Shown here piece by piece: positions 47,699-56,159 of a stretch of DNA of 64,000 bases (position 1 is its first letter; every line of letters starts with the position of its first letter). This DNA is from Alkalibacillus almallahensis (GTDB lineage Bacteria; Bacillota; Bacilli; Bacillales; Alkalibacillaceae). The stretch is taken from positions 62,001 to 126,000 of the forward strand of contig NZ_JAASRU010000002.1 in NCBI RefSeq assembly GCF_011761495.1. Reading direction: 5' to 3'. Position numbers and translations under genes: made by a program. The notes beneath the pieces are model-generated. The model saw nothing but the letters and a program-made list of their open reading frames with translations. It made no database searches and was not told where the DNA came from.

Positions 47699-48684
47699 AC
47701 GCTCACAATCGCCAACTGTGGCTTGCTGTAAGTCTACATAACCGCCATAAAAGGCGTACAAGGCCAAAGCAATCTCACGCTTTACAACGTCCACACACAC
47801 CGCCTACACAAAGCCCACAGCCGCCACACAACCACTTCAAAAGTTTTTCTGGTCTCTTATATTTAACGCTTGTAAATCGCCACACACCGCCGCACAGTCG
47901 CTTTGTTGTACGTTTCCACTTTGATATAGCGGTTCTTAGTTGTTATGAACGGTCAGCCTGCCAACACAACGCTATTCAGCGCCTTACATATCGCCAACGC
48001 ACACCGCACAACCGCCGCCCACATATAGCCTCGTAGCTCCAACTCAACGCCCTGCATACAGCCATATATGTCAAATGACGTAAAGTAAAAATGCTTGACA
48101 GAAAATCTGATATACGCGATTTAACGGTATATAAGCGCTATTAATCGCTTACAATCGCCCTTATCGCTAAATTTTTTGATTTTACAACGTAGAATTTGGC
48201 GTTAAACGTTAGGGGAATTAATAAATTTTTTAGCTATCGTGTTACACAATCGCCTTTATTTTTGGTATTAGGAATTAGGACGGTGTAATAGCGATGATGA
48301 TCGGTTGAGTACGTTGGTGATGTTGTATGACGGTTTAAAACGTAACCAATCACCCTGGCGTACCTTACAAAACGATATAAGACGGTATTAATAACCATTC
48401 CGTTAGCTTTAGCTAACATGAAATCTAAAAAGTTTTGTAAACACGATTATATAACGTCATATACCGTTTTTAATCCTCTACTAATTAGGTTACATGTTTT
48501 TCTAACGAAAAACGGAATGGCCTTGATAACTCGAACTAACGTATTAAAAAAGTGTACGTTTTCCTTTTAAGAGTTAACCATCACAAACCCCGTCATGACA
48601 GGATTTTGAATAAATTTTATGACGATAACTTCATAAAAGGCTTATCTAGTAGCAAAAAATAAATGAAAAGTAGGAGTGTTCGGA
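47699..48684. other. Gene-free 1-kb region, candidate replication origin
   Basis: No convincing gene in almost 1 kb. The first part (about 47740-48060) is rich in C and poor in G on the plus strand and repeats short strings such as CGCCACACA, ACCGCC and CGCACACCGC many times. The second part is AT-rich with a GTTAGC-TTTA-GCTAAC hairpin at about 48402-48417. An iteron-like GC block next to an AT-rich block, between a resolvase and a helicase-like gene, would suit an origin, but I cannot define regular iterons. Short frames here look like chance. Confidence 0.4.
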
Positions 48685-49938
48685 ATGGGCGAAATTACAG
48701 TAATCGATAGCATTATGGGAAGTGGCAAAACGCAGTGGGCGATACAACAGATGAGCGAGGCAACAGAATTACAACGTTTTATCTACATTACACCGTTCTT
48801 GAATGAGGTTCAACGGATAAAAGACAACGTCAAAGGTCGTGAGTTTGTCGAGCCAAATAATGCGAATGGTGAAGGCAGAAAGTTACGCAGCCTAAAAGAC
48901 TTGATCGTCAAAGGCGAGGATATTGTTTCGACACATTCGCTATTCAAAACGGCAGATGATGAACTAATCGAGTTATTAAAGGATAGTGGCTACACGTTGA
49001 TCTTAGACGAGGTTATGGAATGTGTATCGCCGTTAGATGTTAAGAAAGCAGATATTACAAAGTTAGAAAAAGCAGGCGACATCGAAATACAAGACGGTCA
49101 AGTCATTTGGATAGGCGATCATACTGATGATAGCCGATATAGAGATATACGACTTATCGCTCAGGCTGGCAATCTATTCTACTACCGTGGCCAGTTTTTA
49201 GTTTGGTCGTTCCCACCGAGCGTGTTTAAGGCTGTGGACGAGGTGAAGGTTATGACATACCTATTTGACGGTCAAACACAACGCTATTATTTCGAAATGC
49301 ATGGTTTTAATTACACGTATAAGTCAGTCGCAAAAGTCGGTGATCGTTACGAATTGACCGAATATGATCGCAACAACGAAAATCGACAAGCTTTGTACAA
49401 CCTTATAAACATCTATGAAGGCAAGATGAACCACATAGGCGAGCGAACAAATGCTTTGAGTGTTTCGTTTTTAAAACGTTGCAATAAAGCAGGTAATGTT
49501 GAGTTTTTAAAGCAGATACAAAATAACTTGTTGAATTTCTTTCAAAATGTCGTTGGCGCAAAACGTGATGAAGTCTACTACTCAACGCTAAAAGAAATTG
49601 AAACCGACATACAGCCTAAAGGTTACAAAGAGCCCAACAAGACGGCTGAAAACCCGAAAAGAACACCGCAGGTTGTCATTCCGCACAACACACGCGCAAC
49701 CAATAACTACGCGCATAAATGGGCGTTGGCGTATATCTTTAATCGCTATATGCAGCAAGATATCAAAGTGTTTTTCCAAGACAACGGCGTTGATGTTAAT
49801 GAAGACTTACTAGCGGTCAGTGACTTATTGCAGTGGATATACCGATCAAGAATACGCAACGGCGAGTCAATCGAACTATACCTACCGTCAAGCCGTATGC
49901 GCGGGCTTTTAAAGGCGTGGGCGAATTACGAGATATAG
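48685..49938 (+). CDS. P-loop NTPase, SF2 helicase-like, probable element replication protein
   Basis: 417 residues. Walker A IMGSGKTQ (residues 10-17) is very near the N-terminus, followed by a conserved-looking YITPFLNEVQRI segment, THSLF (motif Ic-like) and Walker B LILDEV (about 106-110, the DEAD-like motif II). The C-terminal part has TRATNNYAHKWALAYIFNRY and SRMRGLL, which may hold the arginine motif. Similar ATPases occur in phages and plasmids of Firmicutes as replication proteins. ATG 48685 is eight bases after TAGGAG; GTG 48676 overlaps it. Confidence 0.7.
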   Translation: MGEITVIDSIMGSGKTQWAIQQMSEATELQRFIYITPFLNEVQRIKDNVKGREFVEPNNANGEGRKLRSLKDLIVKGEDIVSTHSLFKTADDELIELLKDSGYTLILDEVMECVSPLDVKKADITKLEKAGDIEIQDGQVIWIGDHTDDSRYRDIRLIAQAGNLFYYRGQFLVWSFPPSVFKAVDEVKVMTYLFDGQTQRYYFEMHGFNYTYKSVAKVGDRYELTEYDRNNENRQALYNLINIYEGKMNHIGERTNALSVSFLKRCNKAGNVEFLKQIQNNLLNFFQNVVGAKRDEVYYSTLKEIETDIQPKGYKEPNKTAENPKRTPQVVIPHNTRATNNYAHKWALAYIFNRYMQQDIKVFFQDNGVDVNEDLLAVSDLLQWIYRSRIRNGESIELYLPSSRMRGLLKAWANYEI

Positions 49939-49982
49939 ATTTTAAAAACGTACAAATAGAAAGGGGGGGTAATAAGTAGCGA

Positions 49983-50010
49983 TTGAATAGCGCTAGGCGG
50001 ACGCTATAAT
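49983..50010 (+). promoter_or_regulatory. Promoter of the 50-residue gene
   Basis: TTGAAT (49983-49988), 16 bases, TATAAT (50005-50010). The spacer and flank contain GGCGGAC and a related CCGTCTA, a loose dyad that may be an operator. Confidence 0.6.
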
Positions 50011-50046
50011 ATCCGTCTAAATATTCTACTTTAAGGAAGTGATTGA

Positions 50047-50199
50047 ATGACTAATACAGTAATCAGCCATATCGTTTATTCAACGGAAGAACTAACGCAG
50101 TTAATCGGATATGTTAATCAAGAAGGTAGACGAATAGTTAAAACGTGTGTTTTACGAAATGGTGGCGGTATTAAAGTTGAGATAGAGTTAAAGGGGTAA
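50047..50199 (+). CDS. Small hypothetical protein (50 residues)
   Basis: Frame begins MTNTVISHIVYSTEELTQL and ends IKVEIELKG. AAGGAAGTGATTGA upstream is a good ribosome site and a promoter lies just before, so I accept it as a gene even though it is short. Predicted fold is beta strand, helix, two strands with a GGG turn; no family recognised. Confidence 0.6.
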   Translation: MTNTVISHIVYSTEELTQLIGYVNQEGRRIVKTCVLRNGGGIKVEIELKG

Positions 50200-50368
50200 T
50201 GATAAATGTTATAATTGTCAAAATATTGTATTCTGTTTAATGTATTTGTGATAAACTAAAAGTATTAAAAAGAAGATTATAGATAGTTAATTTTTGCAAA
50301 CGGAATATTCGTCACTATATAAGCACTAAATAATTGAAGAATTTATTATAAACTTGAGGTGTATAAGT

Positions 50369-50800
50369 ATGATACAGGAAAGGTTAAATGAATTAGGTAG
50401 TGCGATTGTTGAGTATGAGGGTGAAAAAGTACAGCTTTGGGGGTTTACCAGAGAAGAAACATTGCTTTTAAACCTGAATAAAGGTATAAAATGTTAGAGT
50501 TCTCAGGGTGTGTATGACTCTGAGAATTTACAATACCATAATATCAAAAATAATGCTTTAATTATTGAGAAAAAAGACGGTGAGGAAATTCGAAGGCATC
50601 AATATAACCCTATATATAAAGATACAGTAAAAACAAAAGATGAAAATGGAAAGATAATTTCTATCACATTCACGATAAGAAAAAGTGTTTATAGCGAACA
50701 TTATCACCTTATAACTGAAAAAATTTCTCTTTTGTTTGAGAATGAAGGAGACCTAAAGCGGTATCTTTCTAATGAACTTAGTTTTGACTGGGGGAATTGA
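50369..50800 (+). pseudogene. Hypothetical gene with an in-frame TAG stop
   Basis: A frame with a good ribosome site (GAGGTGTATAAGT) starts ATG at 50369, runs 42 codons (MIQERLNELGSAIVEYEG...) to TAG at 50495-50497, and continues in the same frame without another stop to 50800 (YDSENLQYHNIKNN ... LSFDWGN). The downstream part has only a weak start (GTG 50510, no ribosome site). Read through the TAG the protein would have about 143 residues. I therefore see one gene broken by a nonsense codon. Its end overlaps the exonuclease gene, so the two were coupled. Confidence 0.6.
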
Positions 50801-50802
50801 CC

Positions 50803-51900
50803 GTGAAAAACATGATTTTATTAGACATTGAAACTCTTGATTTTGATGTAGAATCGGGTATCTATGAAGTAGCACTATTAGTTGTAGAAAATAATAAAAT
50901 TATTGAAAGCATACATATTGCGGAAGTAGAAGATGAATCATTAATCCATTTAGGAATGGGTAATGGTTACTCAGACATATCGGAAGATCCAAAGAAAATA
51001 GAGCAATTCAGAAGTGTTATTGACACATATAATTATCCGGTTATTGCACACAACGTTGCTTTTGACCGTAAGTTTTTAGTGCATTATGGCTGGTTAAATG
51101 AAGATTATGAATGCTATGACTCGATAAGAGCTATTAAGTATTCTAATCCATATTTATTTTCATACTCATTAGGTTACCTTGCTAACTTCTTCAACGTTGA
51201 AACCGAATTATCACATATTGCGCTAGATGATGTGAAAGTTCTTTATGAAGTGATAATGAAAGCTAATCCAACTAATTGGGTGCCTTTGTACAAAATTTCA
51301 CCTCGGAAGTTTAAACAGCTTGTAGAAACAACAGTTAGTGTGGAAGGACAAAGCAGTATTTTTGAAAATAAAACAATTGTTTTTACTGGTGCAAGTCAGT
51401 TCCCAAGAGCATTAATGAAAGAAATTGTGTCTAAATGTAGCGCTAAAGTAACGAGTAGTGTTTCACCTAAAACTGATTTATTGATTTGTGGCGAAAACCC
51501 CGGCAGTAAACTAGTGAAAGCAAGAGAATTGGGTGTTGAAGTTGAAACTGATGAATGGTTTATTGACGCCGTATCTAAAGAATTGGATTTGGACACAGCA
51601 ACCATGACTCATCATAAGACTGGTTTTAAGGAAGAAACTAAACCTCAATTTACGATAGTTCCAGAACTTAATGGTAAAAGTGTTAATATAGCGTTACTGC
51701 CTATAAAAATACAGAGTAAGCTAGAAGATATACTTATTAATAATATGAATGTATCAAAAGTTAACAAAAGCTCAAATGGATATAAAGTTGATTTGATTAT
51801 TCATGCGGATAATGGTGAGTATGTTTTGTTGGAAAAAGCTAAAGAACTTGAAGTTGATACAATGCCATTATCAAAGTTTAATCAGATGATTTTAAATTAA
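50803..51900 (+). CDS. DEDDh exonuclease fused to a BRCT domain
   Basis: 365 residues. N-terminal exonuclease fold of the DnaQ/epsilon type: Asp8 and Glu10 in LLDIETLDF, Asp88 in AHNVAFDRKF, and His138/Asp143 in HIALDDVKVLYE. A BRCT domain follows at about 186-260 (NKTIVFTGASQFPRALMKEIV ... EVETDEWFIDAV), similar to that of bacterial DNA ligase, then a C-terminal region of about 100 residues I cannot place. It probably trims DNA 3' ends at nicks or breaks. GTG 50803 follows GGGGG and overlaps the upstream frame. AT-rich cargo, unlike the element backbone. Confidence 0.82.
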   Translation: MKNMILLDIETLDFDVESGIYEVALLVVENNKIIESIHIAEVEDESLIHLGMGNGYSDISEDPKKIEQFRSVIDTYNYPVIAHNVAFDRKFLVHYGWLNEDYECYDSIRAIKYSNPYLFSYSLGYLANFFNVETELSHIALDDVKVLYEVIMKANPTNWVPLYKISPRKFKQLVETTVSVEGQSSIFENKTIVFTGASQFPRALMKEIVSKCSAKVTSSVSPKTDLLICGENPGSKLVKARELGVEVETDEWFIDAVSKELDLDTATMTHHKTGFKEETKPQFTIVPELNGKSVNIALLPIKIQSKLEDILINNMNVSKVNKSSNGYKVDLIIHADNGEYVLLEKAKELEVDTMPLSKFNQMILN

Positions 51901-51959
51901 GTTGGATAAAATATACTTAACGCAAATAGTAGTTAGGAAAGAACGTTATAAACAACCGT

Positions 51960-52130
51960 TAAGTAAGCGAGTTAAACGGCGGTCAGGTCTAACGACTTGG
52001 CCGCTATTTTTTAATGTAGGAAATTTATGTTAAACTACTCATAAAATTTGTGAACTATTGTACTTAAACTAACGGGTGCAAGACTGGAACAAGAAATTGT
52101 CACAATGAGTTCCTATCGATTGATATGTAA
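51960..52130 (+). repeat. Terminator-bearing cassette repeat, copy C1
   Basis: Contains GGTCTAACGACTTGGCC with CGCTATTTTTT, the hairpin/T-run core also found in copies C2-C4. The 80 bases after the T-run (TGTAGGAAATTTATG-TTAAACTA and on) are homologous to those after C2, and the end (CTTAAACTAACGGGTGCAAG) resembles the start of C2. It follows the exonuclease-BRCT gene and would stop its transcript. Confidence 0.75.
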
Positions 52131-52170
52131 AGAGGTTTAAAGCTAAACCAATGGTACGAGGAGGGAGAAA

Positions 52171-52617
52171 ATGCAAACGAAAAGTAATTACAACCTAATA
52201 ATTCAAATTATACCAATAGTGTTTTTATTATTCCTACCTATGTTTTTAGAATTTTATTATTTAACAATTTATTATATAGCGGTTATCATACTAATTCCCA
52301 TTGTGATTTTTCGGTTAATTAGAGAAGAAAAAATGGGCCAAAGATTTTATAAGAGATGGCATAAAGCGAGAGAAAAGGGATTTTGGAGAAATGTTATTCT
52401 TGAAGGGGGGCGTTCATTATTCATAATGACAGTTATTTTAAGTTTTTCGCAGTTAGTTGTGAATGGTCTTACTCCGTTTGGGATTGTGTCTGAGTTGTCA
52501 AGTAGTGAATTTACTTGGATTTTATTATTCCTAATAGTTTTTAGTTTTTTAAACGGAATAGTAATGTGGTATGAGAATGAAAAAAGGTATTATCGAATTC
52601 AAAATAATAATAGATAG
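52171..52617 (+). CDS. Hypothetical four-helix membrane protein
   Basis: 148 residues with about four transmembrane segments: two in the first 50 residues (IIPIVFLLFLPMFLEF, IYYIAVIILIPIVIF), a basic cytoplasmic loop (REEKMGQRFYKRWHKAREKG) and two more in the second half. No family recognised. AGGAGGGAGAAA precedes the ATG. It is enclosed by cassette repeats C1 and C2. Confidence 0.7.
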   Translation: MQTKSNYNLIIQIIPIVFLLFLPMFLEFYYLTIYYIAVIILIPIVIFRLIREEKMGQRFYKRWHKAREKGFWRNVILEGGRSLFIMTVILSFSQLVVNGLTPFGIVSELSSSEFTWILLFLIVFSFLNGIVMWYENEKRYYRIQNNNR

Positions 52618-52671
52618 TGTTAGAGCTTATGGACCGTTAATTGTTCGTATAATAGCATTATGAAGTTCTTC

Positions 52672-52817
52672 AACTATCAGGGGCGTTAGTTTAACAAGCG
52701 AATACATAAGCTGGGCGGGTCTAACGACTTGGCCGCTATTTTTTTATGCAGGAAACTTATGCTAAATTATTTAGAAAGTTTACGAATAGTTGTAGTTAAT
52801 CTAACACCTTTAGTTGA
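52672..52817 (+). repeat. Terminator-bearing cassette repeat, copy C2
   Basis: Starts CTTCAACTATCAGGGGCGTT, contains AAGCTGGGCGGGTCTAACGA and CTTGGCCGCTATTTTTTT, and ends near TTTAGTTGAAGAAG, which is the inverted form of the start. The outer parts thus form an inverted repeat. It lies between two cargo genes that converge on it. Confidence 0.78.
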
Positions 52818-52827
52818 AGAAGAAACC

Positions 52828-53388
52828 CTAAGACTTATAATTAAATACTTTTTTATAATCCGTTAGTGAATTAAATATTTTTTCTAATTCCTCTTTTCTC
52901 TCTTTGTGTGATTTCTCTTTATTAACATAATCAATTCTGTAATATATATCTTGATCTACAAAATAAATAGTGGAATAATTTTCTGACTCTTTAAAGTACC
53001 CCTTGGTTTTTTTATCAATATTTTTGTTTTTACTTAAATTGTAATCTTTATGAGGAAAGTTCCCAAAAATTATTTCTATACGTTCATTTAGATTACTTCT
53101 ATTGTCTAATTTTAAATCAGATTCTATCTTGCTTTCACTTTCATAATAATTAATCCCACTTGTTTTAAACGCATCAGGGTTTTCATTAAAAGGATAATAT
53201 TCAGGTATTTTGACTGTGAATGGAAGAGCATCTAAAGTTAATTTTGTCTTAGGTACAATGTATTTTACCTCCCCATATTTCACTAAATAGTCCATGTTTA
53301 TCTCGTTTTTATTTTCGGCAGTAGAATGCCAATTTGTAATTACAAGAGAAATGAGTAGGACTAATGTCACAATGCTTAACTTTTTCAT
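52828..53388 (-). CDS. Hypothetical secreted protein
   Basis: 186 residues with an N-terminal signal peptide (MKKLSIVTLVLLISLVITNW, probable cleavage near residue 24) and a lysine-rich extracellular part. The segment LPFTVKIPEYYPFNENPDAF resembles the DUF4367-type domain found in anti-sigma-factor and lipoprotein C-termini, but I do not assert the family. Start ATG 53388 follows AAGGATGATTAA on the minus strand. Only cargo gene on this strand, between repeats C2 and C3. Confidence 0.65.
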   Translation of the reverse strand: MKKLSIVTLVLLISLVITNWHSTAENKNEINMDYLVKYGEVKYIVPKTKLTLDALPFTVKIPEYYPFNENPDAFKTSGINYYESESKIESDLKLDNRSNLNERIEIIFGNFPHKDYNLSKNKNIDKKTKGYFKESENYSTIYFVDQDIYYRIDYVNKEKSHKERKEELEKIFNSLTDYKKVFNYKS

Positions 53389-53569
53389 TTAATCATCCTT
53401 CTATAATATTTTTGTTGTATTATTTTGTCCATTATATTCTTTTTTATAAAAAAGAAAATTAGGTCTTCGGCCAACACGAGCAATATATTACTTCTGAAAC
53501 ACAAAGGATATTTACATTGGGGTGACTAAGTTTGAAATTTGTTCTGATACGGCCTTTTTTCTTCAACTA

Positions 53570-53635
53570 AAAGCGTTAATTTAACAAGCAAATACATAAG
53601 CTGGGCGAGTTTAACGACTTGTCCAGCTTTTTACG
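53570..53635 (+). repeat. Terminator-bearing cassette repeat, copy C3
   Basis: CTTCAACTAAAAGCGTTAAT, then AAGCTGGGCGAGTTTAACGA and CTTGTCCAGCTTTTT. The stem AAGCTGGGC / GTCCAGCTT around TTTAAC pairs fully if G-T pairs are allowed, and the flanks repeat C2. No plus-strand gene ends here, so this copy is not needed as a terminator for any visible gene. Confidence 0.75.
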
Positions 53636-53701
53636 CAGAGGACCGTGTAAAGTATTGAATATTATCAGTTTAGGATCAAACACTAAACTGAGGTGAAATA
53701 C

Positions 53702-54103
53702 ATGAAAAAACTAATTATTATTCTTATTATCGTGATGTTTTTAGCAGGCTATGAACCACCATTATTATCACAAACCAAAAATGAAGCGGATACTGAAATA
53801 TGTGAAACCTTTAAATATGCACTAATAAATAGCTTGCGAGAACCAATTGATAAAGCAATACATGAAATTTATAAAGATGATGAAAATGCACCAAAAAACC
53901 TTATGTGGGCTCCATATAATACAGAACTATTAAATATTAGGCAGTTGCACGGTGTTGGTGGATCATATGAAATTAAATTGGAAATAAAGCCTTATTATCG
54001 CGCCCATATTACTTATGGTGAAGATATTGTTGTAATAAGCACAGATGGTACGTTAATTAGTTATGAACATTTAAAAACGTATCCAAGAGTAGATTTTAAC
54101 TAG
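53702..54103 (+). CDS. DUF3888-like secreted protein
   Basis: 133 residues with a signal peptide (MKKLIIILIIVMFLAGYEPP; no lipobox cysteine). The mature part (ETFKYALINSLREPIDKAI, YRAHITYGEDIVVISTDGT) looks like the DUF3888 family of small Bacillus exported proteins of unknown role. ATG 53702 follows TGAGGTGAAATAC. Flanked by repeats C3 and C4. Confidence 0.65.
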   Translation: MKKLIIILIIVMFLAGYEPPLLSQTKNEADTEICETFKYALINSLREPIDKAIHEIYKDDENAPKNLMWAPYNTELLNIRQLHGVGGSYEIKLEIKPYYRAHITYGEDIVVISTDGTLISYEHLKTYPRVDFN

Positions 54104-54146
54104 CTGATAAGCTGGGCAAGTTTAACAACCTGCCCGGCTTTTTTCG
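54104..54146 (+). repeat. Terminator-bearing cassette repeat, copy C4 (core only)
   Basis: AAGCTGGGCAAGTTTAACAA then CCTGCCCGGCTTTTTT: a strong hairpin with the same TTTAAC loop as C3. Only the core is present; the CTTCAACT arm is missing. It ends the DUF3888-like gene and faces the end of the winged-helix gene. Confidence 0.78.
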
Positions 54147-54150
54147 TCTA

Positions 54151-54951
54151 CTATTCAGCCAGCCAATCGAAATAGACGTCACTCACTTTGTCGCCGTTGA
54201 CCGCCAGTTCACGGTCTATTTCTACCGTTAGATCGCGCCAGCTTGCGTAAAGTATGCCTGTTAAACTTCTCACTTCACCACGTTTGTACTTCCTTATGAC
54301 ATTCTGAAATACTTCCGCATATCGTTCGCCGTGATCTTCAAGCATAATATTGCGATTTATTTGCGCCTTAGCACGTAATAGCACACCATACACTTCGTAA
54401 AGTTCATTCGCATTAAAAAAGGGTTTGAACGCTTTGAAAATTGGCGCAGGGATAGCCCGAGCCAGTGCGCTAGCAGGTGGTGGCGCCGTTTCTAGTACGT
54501 GATTATTATGAGTATTGCTAGGAGTATTTGCAGGAGTTTCTTCGGTGTGACATTCCGGTGTGACAACACGGTGTGACACTACGTTTTCGTCCGCCTTTTC
54601 GTCCGTTTCTTTAACCGGTTTAATTACGATCGCGTTCGCTGATTGTCTACGGTCGCCTGCTGGTCGGTGTAACTCATATTGCTCGATCATGTCCGCTTCT
54701 TCTAAATGCTTACATAAACGAATAATCGTTCGCCTAGTCACGCCAAGCATTGACGCAAGCTGGTTTTTACGCAAATAGCATACGCCGAGATATTTAGCCG
54801 CATAACGACTAATGACGTCTAATAGTTCGCGAGCGTTGCCTGTTAAGTTTTCTTTGCGTTCGCTAACAGTTTCATTAAGTGTTTCGAGCGTATCGAATGT
54901 ACTTAATTGTTGATACGTTTTTTCATTTGCAAATCGTTTTGTCGTTTCCAT
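54151..54951 (-). CDS. Winged-helix DNA-binding protein, possible replication initiator or regulator
   Basis: 266 residues. A helix-turn-helix sits at about residues 35-95 (LLDVISRYAAKYLG, RKNQLASMLGVTRRTIIRLCKHLEEADMI), then a charged linker, and a C-terminal helical domain (LEDHGERYAEVFQNVIRKYKRG) like those in plasmid replication proteins of Bacillaceae. ATG 54951 is chosen because GAGAGGAG is 11 bases upstream; 12 more codons would be possible. No partition gene adjoins, so a replication role is inference. Confidence 0.65.
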   Translation of the reverse strand: METTKRFANEKTYQQLSTFDTLETLNETVSERKENLTGNARELLDVISRYAAKYLGVCYLRKNQLASMLGVTRRTIIRLCKHLEEADMIEQYELHRPAGDRRQSANAIVIKPVKETDEKADENVVSHRVVTPECHTEETPANTPSNTHNNHVLETAPPPASALARAIPAPIFKAFKPFFNANELYEVYGVLLRAKAQINRNIMLEDHGERYAEVFQNVIRKYKRGEVRSLTGILYASWRDLTVEIDRELAVNGDKVSDVYFDWLAE

Positions 54952-54976
54952 ACAGTTGGTTTCTCCTCTCGGTTTA

Positions 54977-55083
54977 ACCAACCGCAAAAACGCTACACTT
55001 GCTGAATTTAATTCTCTACGTTATAATGAACGTACCTTATGAGAGTGGTCAGCCGTGGTTTTTTGCGGTTGGCTACTTTTTTA
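54977..55083. promoter_or_regulatory. Inverted repeats between winged-helix and integrase genes
   Basis: AACCAACCGCAAAAA (54977-54991) is repeated inverted as TTTTTTGCGGTTGG near 55057-55072. A second pairing, CAGCCGTGG / GCGGTTGGCT around a T-run, forms a hairpin at about 55050-55075 followed by six T on the plus strand. A TATAAT-like ATTATA lies on the minus strand near 55025, so this may be the promoter and autoregulatory operator of the winged-helix gene. Confidence 0.45.
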
Positions 55084-55092
55084 TGGTTTAAT

Positions 55093-56070
55093 TTAATCCA
55101 AGTAACCGCGCAAAGCGGCTGCCACTTCTTCTTTATCCATTTGTAAATAACGCGTTGTCACGCTTAAATCCTTATGCCCCAACGCCTTACTAATTAAGTC
55201 CACACTTGCGCCTTTTCTCATCAATCGTTTTGCAAAAGCGCGGCGGATTGCGTGCGCCGATAGATTTTCCAGTCCAAATTCGTTTGAGTACTTGACTAAA
55301 CGTTTGCCGATCGTGTTATTCGTTGGCGTTGTGTCTAAGTTGCGCCCACGCCGAGATATAAACAAGTAGTCATTTTCAGCATTCGCCACGCGACGTACTT
55401 TATCATTTTGCTTGATTAAAGCGTCTAGTAGGCGATTAGTTATGTCGTCAAACGGTAACATCATAGACTCATGGTTCTTAATTAAACCACCGTCAATTTC
55501 GAGTTGGTTGTGCGTTAAATCAACGTGACTTTCTTTGAGTTGGCATAACGTACGCAACCGAATACCTGTCCGATACATAACCATAACAGCAGCGGCGTCA
55601 CGCAACTGAACAAAGTCTGATAAATCAAGCATACGCAACAAGACGTGTATATCGTTTTCCGCTGTGCCTTTCTTAATTGGCGTGTCCACTTTGACGTTAA
55701 TGTCGCGCCAAAAATTGTGCGATAACCAGCCGTTTCGATAACACTTGTTTAAAAACGCTTTGAGGCACTTTAAGCGCGTTAATTTCGTTTGATTACTGAC
55801 GTCCATACTCGATAACCACGCGTAAATGTGGTCGTTTTTAAGATCGGCCAGCCTTTTCACGTCAATAAATTCCGCAAATTTACTTACATAATGCTCATAA
55901 TCGACTATCGTACGTTCGCGGTAGTTGCTGATTTCCATTTGACGCTTAACTCGAGCCAGCGCTTGTTCAATCGTCAGTGCATGCGTTTCTCGATCGTTAA
56001 CCGGCTCGGATTGCGTAAATATATCGTTTAGTTGATCGGTAACATCTAGGTGTCCTTTACGTTTAGTCAT
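55093..56070 (-). CDS. Tyrosine recombinase/integrase of element 1
   Basis: 325 residues. N-terminal SAM-like core-binding domain (RERTIVDYEHYVSKFAEF) and a C-terminal catalytic domain with Arg in TGIRLRTLC, His-x-x-Arg in SAHAIRRAF, His in LGHKDLS and the nucleophile Tyr in TTRYLQMD. It lies 90 bases from the right tRNA repeat, as integrases that use tRNA sites do. ATG 56070 is preceded by GGGAGGCG; this ribosome site lies in one arm of a large hairpin. Longer in-frame starts reach 56124 but would be inside the hairpin. Confidence 0.93.
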   Translation of the reverse strand: MTKRKGHLDVTDQLNDIFTQSEPVNDRETHALTIEQALARVKRQMEISNYRERTIVDYEHYVSKFAEFIDVKRLADLKNDHIYAWLSSMDVSNQTKLTRLKCLKAFLNKCYRNGWLSHNFWRDINVKVDTPIKKGTAENDIHVLLRMLDLSDFVQLRDAAAVMVMYRTGIRLRTLCQLKESHVDLTHNQLEIDGGLIKNHESMMLPFDDITNRLLDALIKQNDKVRRVANAENDYLFISRRGRNLDTTPTNNTIGKRLVKYSNEFGLENLSAHAIRRAFAKRLMRKGASVDLISKALGHKDLSVTTRYLQMDKEEVAAALRGYLD

Positions 56071-56144
56071 AAAAAAGACGCCTCCCATAACGGAATGTTT
56101 GACCGGTTCAATGACCGAGATCAATTTCCGCTATGAGAGGCGTC
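56071..56144 (-). promoter_or_regulatory. Hairpin with T-run covering the integrase ribosome site
   Basis: On the minus strand GACGCCTCTCATAGCGG (56144-56128) and CCGTTATGGGAGGCGTC (56093-56077) pair over 17 bases with two mismatches, followed at once by six T and the ATG. This is terminator-like and also hides the GGGAGGCG ribosome site. It would block integrase expression from transcripts entering from the tRNA side. Confidence 0.75.
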
Positions 56145-56159
56145 ATGATGCGATTTTAG

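Noticed and set aside
47611-48036. 141-codon frame after the resolvase
   Set aside because: It starts inside the resolvase, crosses its terminator, and is made of low-complexity P/T/H/R from the C-rich region.
48234-48419. 61-codon minus-strand frame in the 1-kb gap
   Set aside because: No ribosome site and no family similarity; composition fits non-coding AT-rich DNA.
51960-54146. True integron with attC sites
   Set aside because: The repeats contain RYYYAAC-like strings, but the strings sit in the hairpin loop rather than as paired core sites, and there is no integron-type integrase.
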